Of a stretch of DNA of 64,000 nucleotides, positions 60,928 through 64,000 are shown piece by piece. Every line of letters begins with the position of its first letter. The first letter of the stretch is position 1. A program made the position numbers and the translations under genes. The stretch is from Actinomadura terrae (GTDB taxonomy: Bacteria; Actinomycetota; Actinomycetes; Streptosporangiales; Streptosporangiaceae): contig NZ_JAICDG010000006.1 in the NCBI RefSeq assembly GCF_022751215.1, positions 406,438 to 470,437 on the forward strand. Direction: 5' to 3'. The notes under the pieces were generated by a model that made no database searches, was not told where the DNA came from, and was given only the letters and a program-made list of their open reading frames with translations.

Positions 60928-62463
60928 ACAGAGGTTCAAAAGGTGCGGCGCGCACGGGCGCGCTTCCCCGACTCCTGCGAGGTCGCGGTGCTCGGCGGCG
61001 GCCTCGCCGGGATGGCGACGGCGGCGCGCCTCCAGGCCGCCGGGGTGTCCACGCTGGTCGTCGAGGCGCACGGGCACGTCGGCGGCTGCGCGGGCTACTA
61101 CCGCCGGCGCGGGTTCTCCTTCGACGTGGGGGCGACGACGATGGTCGACTTCGAGCCCGGCGGAGTCGGCGCCGAACTGCTCGACCGCATCGGCATGGAC
61201 CCGGTGCCCGGCGAGGCGCTGCCCGGCTACGTCGGCTGGCTGCCCGACCGCACGGTCACTCTCCACCGCGACGCCGGGGCGTGGCACCGCGAGCGGCTGC
61301 GCGCGCTGGGCGACACCCCGTGCCACCGGGCGTTCTGGTCCCATCTCGACCATCTCGCGGAGGTGTTCTGGGACGCGAGCCGCGCCGGCATCCGCCTGCC
61401 GATGCGCCGTCCCGCCGACGCCGTCCGCAACCTGCGGGTACTCGGCCCGCGCGGCCTGCCGCTCGCCCGCCACATGAACACCACCCTCGGGGACGCCCTG
61501 GCCCGGCACGGCCTGCGCGGCGACGCGCCCCTCGTCGGCCTGCTGTCGATGCTGGTCGAGGACACCGTGCACAGCACCGTCGACCGGGCCCCGCTAATCA
61601 ACGCCGCCCTCGGCGTCACGATCCGCGGCGCCGGACTCACCCGCGCGCACGGCGGCATGCGCGGCTTCTGGCGCCGCTTCGTCGCCCACTACCGCGCGAT
61701 GGGCGGGCGGATCCACACCGCCTGCCGGGCCGAACGGGTCATCGGACGCGACGGGGCCTTCGAGGTCCACACCGGGCGGGGCGTCGTCCACGCCCGCCAG
61801 GTCGTGAGCGCGCTGCCCGCCGACACGACCGCGCGGATCGTCCCCGGCCTCGCGTCCCGCCTCAAGCCCTACCTCGACCGCGACGCGGCGGAGCTGGGCG
61901 GCGCGATCGCCGTCTTCCTCGGCGTGCCGGAGGACGAGGTCGCCGGGCAGGAGTTCACCCACCACCAGCTCATGCACGACTACGGGCGGCCCCTGGGCGA
62001 CGGCAACAACATGTTCGTCTCCGTGTCGGCGCCCGGCGACACCGACAGCGCGCCGCCCGGCCACCGCGCCGTCATGATCTCCACGCATACCGGGCTGTCC
62101 GGCTGGACGGGCCTCTCCGCCGACGCGTACGAGGCGCGCAAGCGAGAGATCGGGGAACGGCTCGTCGGGCTCGCGCGCCGCGTCCACCCGTCCCTCGGCG
62201 AAAGAGCCCTCGTCTGGGACGTGGGCACGCCCCGCTCCTACGAACGGTTCGCGTTCCGCCCACGCGGCGCCGTCGGCGGGCCCCACCAGTCGCCCGGCAA
62301 CGCCAACCAGAACGCGATACCGCACTCCCTCGGCGTCCCCGGACTGTGGCTCGCGGGCGACTCGACCTGGCCCGGCCTCGGCACCGTCGCCTGCGCGCTC
62401 GGCAGCAGGATCGTCGCGGACGACGTCCTGCGAGCCGCACGCCGGACAGGTGCGCGCCGATGA
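60919..62463 (+). CDS. FAD-dependent phytoene-desaturase/carotenoid-isomerase-like oxidoreductase
   Basis: 514 residues. The FAD dinucleotide loop is VAVLGGGLAGMATAARL (about 23-39), followed by VVEAHGHVGGCAGYYRRRGFSFDVGATTM, and the C-terminal GLWLAGDSTWPGLGTVACALGSRIVADDV. These are CrtI/CrtISO-family features. ATG 60919 has no Shine-Dalgarno and may be leaderless; GTG 60943, eight bases after AGAGG, is an alternative. With the desaturase it probably modifies a polyene or lipid. Confidence 0.87.
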   Translation: MFRTEVQKVRRARARFPDSCEVAVLGGGLAGMATAARLQAAGVSTLVVEAHGHVGGCAGYYRRRGFSFDVGATTMVDFEPGGVGAELLDRIGMDPVPGEALPGYVGWLPDRTVTLHRDAGAWHRERLRALGDTPCHRAFWSHLDHLAEVFWDASRAGIRLPMRRPADAVRNLRVLGPRGLPLARHMNTTLGDALARHGLRGDAPLVGLLSMLVEDTVHSTVDRAPLINAALGVTIRGAGLTRAHGGMRGFWRRFVAHYRAMGGRIHTACRAERVIGRDGAFEVHTGRGVVHARQVVSALPADTTARIVPGLASRLKPYLDRDAAELGGAIAVFLGVPEDEVAGQEFTHHQLMHDYGRPLGDGNNMFVSVSAPGDTDSAPPGHRAVMISTHTGLSGWTGLSADAYEARKREIGERLVGLARRVHPSLGERALVWDVGTPRSYERFAFRPRGAVGGPHQSPGNANQNAIPHSLGVPGLWLAGDSTWPGLGTVACALGSRIVADDVLRAARRTGARR

Positions 62464-63239
62464 TCCCGAAGCTGTCCGACCTCGGCCCCGACCTGCTGGT
62501 CACCACCCGCCGGCGACGGGCCCTCAGCCTGTCCCTCCCCTACGCGGGAGTCGCCCTCTTCGCCGCGGCGGCCACCGCCGGATGGTGGTGGCTCACCCCG
62601 CCGATCGCCTTCGGGATCTTCGTCGCCGTCGTGACCGCGACCCACGACGTCGTCCACCGCTCCCTCGGCCTCGGCCGGACGGCGACCGAGTGGGCCCTGT
62701 TCCTGCTGGGCGCCGTCCTGCTCGAGAGCGGCCACGCCTACCGCGCCACCCACCTGCAACACCACCGGACGTTCCCCAGCGACGACGACCCGGAGGGCTA
62801 CCCCGCCGATCTGTCCATGCTCGGCGCGATCGCCTACGGCCCGGTCTTCCTCGCCAGGCTGTGGCTCTGGGCATACCGGCGTGGACGTACGCGGCAACGC
62901 CTGTGGCTGCTCGCCGAGGCGGCGGTTCCCGTGACGGCGGTCGGTGCCGGGGTCCTGTGGTGGCGCGGGCTCCTCGTGTACTCCGCCATGATGATCGTGG
63001 GAAGCTGGGTGTACCCGCTGCTGACCGTCCACCTGCCGCACCGCCACTACGGAGACACGCCGCTCACGCAGACGCACACGCTGCGCGGCCGCGTCATCCC
63101 GGCGCTGTTCCTGGAGTTGACGTACCACTTGGAGCACCACCTCTACCCGCAGGTGCCGAGCCACCACCTCGCCCGGCTCGCCCGCCGCCTCGACCCGGTC
63201 CTCGCCGACGCCGGTGTTCGTCCGCGGAAGGTGATCTGA
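62460..63239 (+). CDS. Membrane fatty-acid desaturase / carotenoid hydroxylase-like di-iron enzyme
   Basis: 259 residues with about four helices and the three histidine boxes of the superfamily: HDVVH, HLQHH and HLEHH. Its small size is close to beta-carotene hydroxylase/ketolase-like members. It is coupled to the CrtI-like gene by ATGA. It inserts a double bond or hydroxyl in a membrane substrate. Confidence 0.88.
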   Translation: MIPKLSDLGPDLLVTTRRRRALSLSLPYAGVALFAAAATAGWWWLTPPIAFGIFVAVVTATHDVVHRSLGLGRTATEWALFLLGAVLLESGHAYRATHLQHHRTFPSDDDPEGYPADLSMLGAIAYGPVFLARLWLWAYRRGRTRQRLWLLAEAAVPVTAVGAGVLWWRGLLVYSAMMIVGSWVYPLLTVHLPHRHYGDTPLTQTHTLRGRVIPALFLELTYHLEHHLYPQVPSHHLARLARRLDPVLADAGVRPRKVI

Positions 63240-63244
63240 CCGCG

Positions 63245-63859
63245 ATGGCGCCACGGGCCCAGGCCAGGAAACGCCTCCTCGAAGCGGCGATACGCACGCT
63301 CGCCGTCGAGGGCTACGGCGGGACGACCGCCCGCTCGATCGCCCGCACCGGCGGCTTCGCGCCCGGCGTCATCTACTACCACTTCGACGACCTGGAGGAC
63401 CTCCTCCTCGCCGCCCTCCGCCACACGAGCGAGATCCGGATGGCCTGCTACAAGGAGGCACTCGGCTCCTGCACCGACGCGACCGAACTCCTCGCCCGCC
63501 TCCGGGAGCTCTACGCCGAGGACATGCGGGACCAGGGGCACATCGACGCCGTGCAGGAACTCTTCGCGGCCTCGTCCACCTCGCCCCGGCTACGCGCGGA
63601 ACTGCTCGCGCACGTCGAACCGTGGGCCGACTTCGCGGCCGCCGCGATCCGCCGCCTCGTCCAGGGGACGGCCTTCGAGGACATGGTCCCGTCTCGCGAG
63701 ATCGGCCTGATGGCCGTCGCCATGTTCCTCGGCATCCAGACCATCACCCACCTGGACGGCGACCGCACCCGAATCGAGTCGCTCTTCGCCACGGTGGAAC
63801 CTGCCGCCATACTCTGGGACGCTTTCGCCCGGGGCGGCAGCACCCTTTCCGACAAATAA
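63245..63859 (+). CDS. TetR-family transcriptional regulator
   Basis: 204 residues. The N-terminal helix-turn-helix is RKRLLEAAIRTLAVEGYGGTTARSIARTGGFAPGVIYYHFDDLEDLL. The C-terminal ligand domain has no recognised signature. It is the last gene of the CrtI-desaturase operon, so it likely represses that operon at the palindrome 60910-60927. A terminator follows at once. Confidence 0.93.
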   Translation: MAPRAQARKRLLEAAIRTLAVEGYGGTTARSIARTGGFAPGVIYYHFDDLEDLLLAALRHTSEIRMACYKEALGSCTDATELLARLRELYAEDMRDQGHIDAVQELFAASSTSPRLRAELLAHVEPWADFAAAAIRRLVQGTAFEDMVPSREIGLMAVAMFLGIQTITHLDGDRTRIESLFATVEPAAILWDAFARGGSTLSDK

Positions 63860-63893
63860 GGAAGGGCCCCGCCGTATACGGCGGGGCCCTTCC
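63860..63893. terminator. Bidirectional terminator between tetR and the rRNA operon
   Basis: A perfect 34-base palindrome (stem of about 15 bp, centre CGTATACG), followed on the minus strand by TTATTTGT. It ends the rRNA operon leftward and the tetR operon rightward. Confidence 0.92.
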
Positions 63894-63903
63894 ATCAATA
63901 TGA

Positions 63904-64000
63904 GTCCGGCGGCGTCCTACTCTCCCACACAGTCTCCCATGCAGTACCATCGGCGCTGAGAGGCTTAACTTCCGGGTTCGGGATGGGACCGGGTGTTTCC
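63904..64000 (-). rRNA. rrf: 5S ribosomal RNA, 3' part
   Basis: The minus strand carries the 5S landmarks CCCATCCCGAACCCGGAAGT, TTAAGCC, GATGGTACTGC and the 3' end GTAGGACGCCGCCGGAC. The 5' end lies beyond the window; the rest of an rrn operon should follow upstream of it. Confidence 0.95.

Overview
The window looks like chromosomal DNA of a high-GC actinobacterium. Very high GC, frequent GTG starts with strong Shine-Dalgarno sites, a GuaB1-type GMP reductase, a FolP2-type dihydropteroate synthase homologue, Ig-domain L,D-transpeptidases and several two-component systems all fit. I suspect a Thermomonosporaceae/Actinomadura-like organism, but the sequence here does not prove the genus. All functions are read from motifs by eye; no database search was run.

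Layout. 1-4.0 kb: two paralogous NarL-type two-component loci (the first cut by the window edge) and a lone cyclase-homology protein. 4.1-23 kb: a large catabolic and uptake region. It holds two aldo/keto reductases, a zinc alcohol dehydrogenase, a branched-chain-amino-acid-type (Liv) ABC importer with fused permease and ATPase, an HSL esterase, an amidohydrolase, an O-methyltransferase, an SDR, a GntR/FCD regulator and an alpha/beta hydrolase. A five-function meta-cleavage set follows: a FAH-RraA fusion, a DapA-type aldolase, a semialdehyde dehydrogenase and an HpaD-like extradiol dioxygenase. A heptamer, ATACGAT, recurs in the intergenic regions of this cluster. 23-34.5 kb: an XRE regulator with an NmrA-like protein, an SDR-MerR operon, dinB with an SOS box over its start codon, a MacAB-like export operon with a lipoprotein, divergent from an OmpR/histidine kinase pair, a membrane protein and a DinB-fold protein. 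34.5-41.3 kb: a STAS protein, two paralogous L,D-transpeptidases, a VC0807-type membrane protein, and a LysR regulator divergent from an aminotransferase.

41.4-41.7 kb: three tightly packed, divergent tRNA genes (Ser, Ala, Trp). 42-52 kb: a small hypothetical protein, two CPA1 Na+/H+ antiporters, a CGNR zinc-finger regulator, a FolP2 homologue, a GDP-mannose dehydratase-like protein with an apparent CTG start, a UBP zinc finger coupled to an MFS exporter, and a LysR regulator. About 4 kb apart here lie two inverted copies of a ~145-nt element whose stems differ by compensatory base changes, which marks it as a structured repeat. 52-60.8 kb: a double AsnC regulator, guaB1, an LCP cell-wall ligase, an enolase-superfamily protein lacking catalytic residues with a coupled P-loop protein, an RDD protein and two small proteins. 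60.9-64 kb: an operon of a CrtI-like oxidoreductase, a fatty-acid/carotenoid desaturase and a TetR regulator with a palindrome over the first start codon. The 3' end of a 5S rRNA on the minus strand closes the window.

The most unusual items are the covarying inverted repeat, the atypical tRNA trio, the GntR-linked aromatic cleavage cluster with two fusion proteins, and the degenerate enolase.
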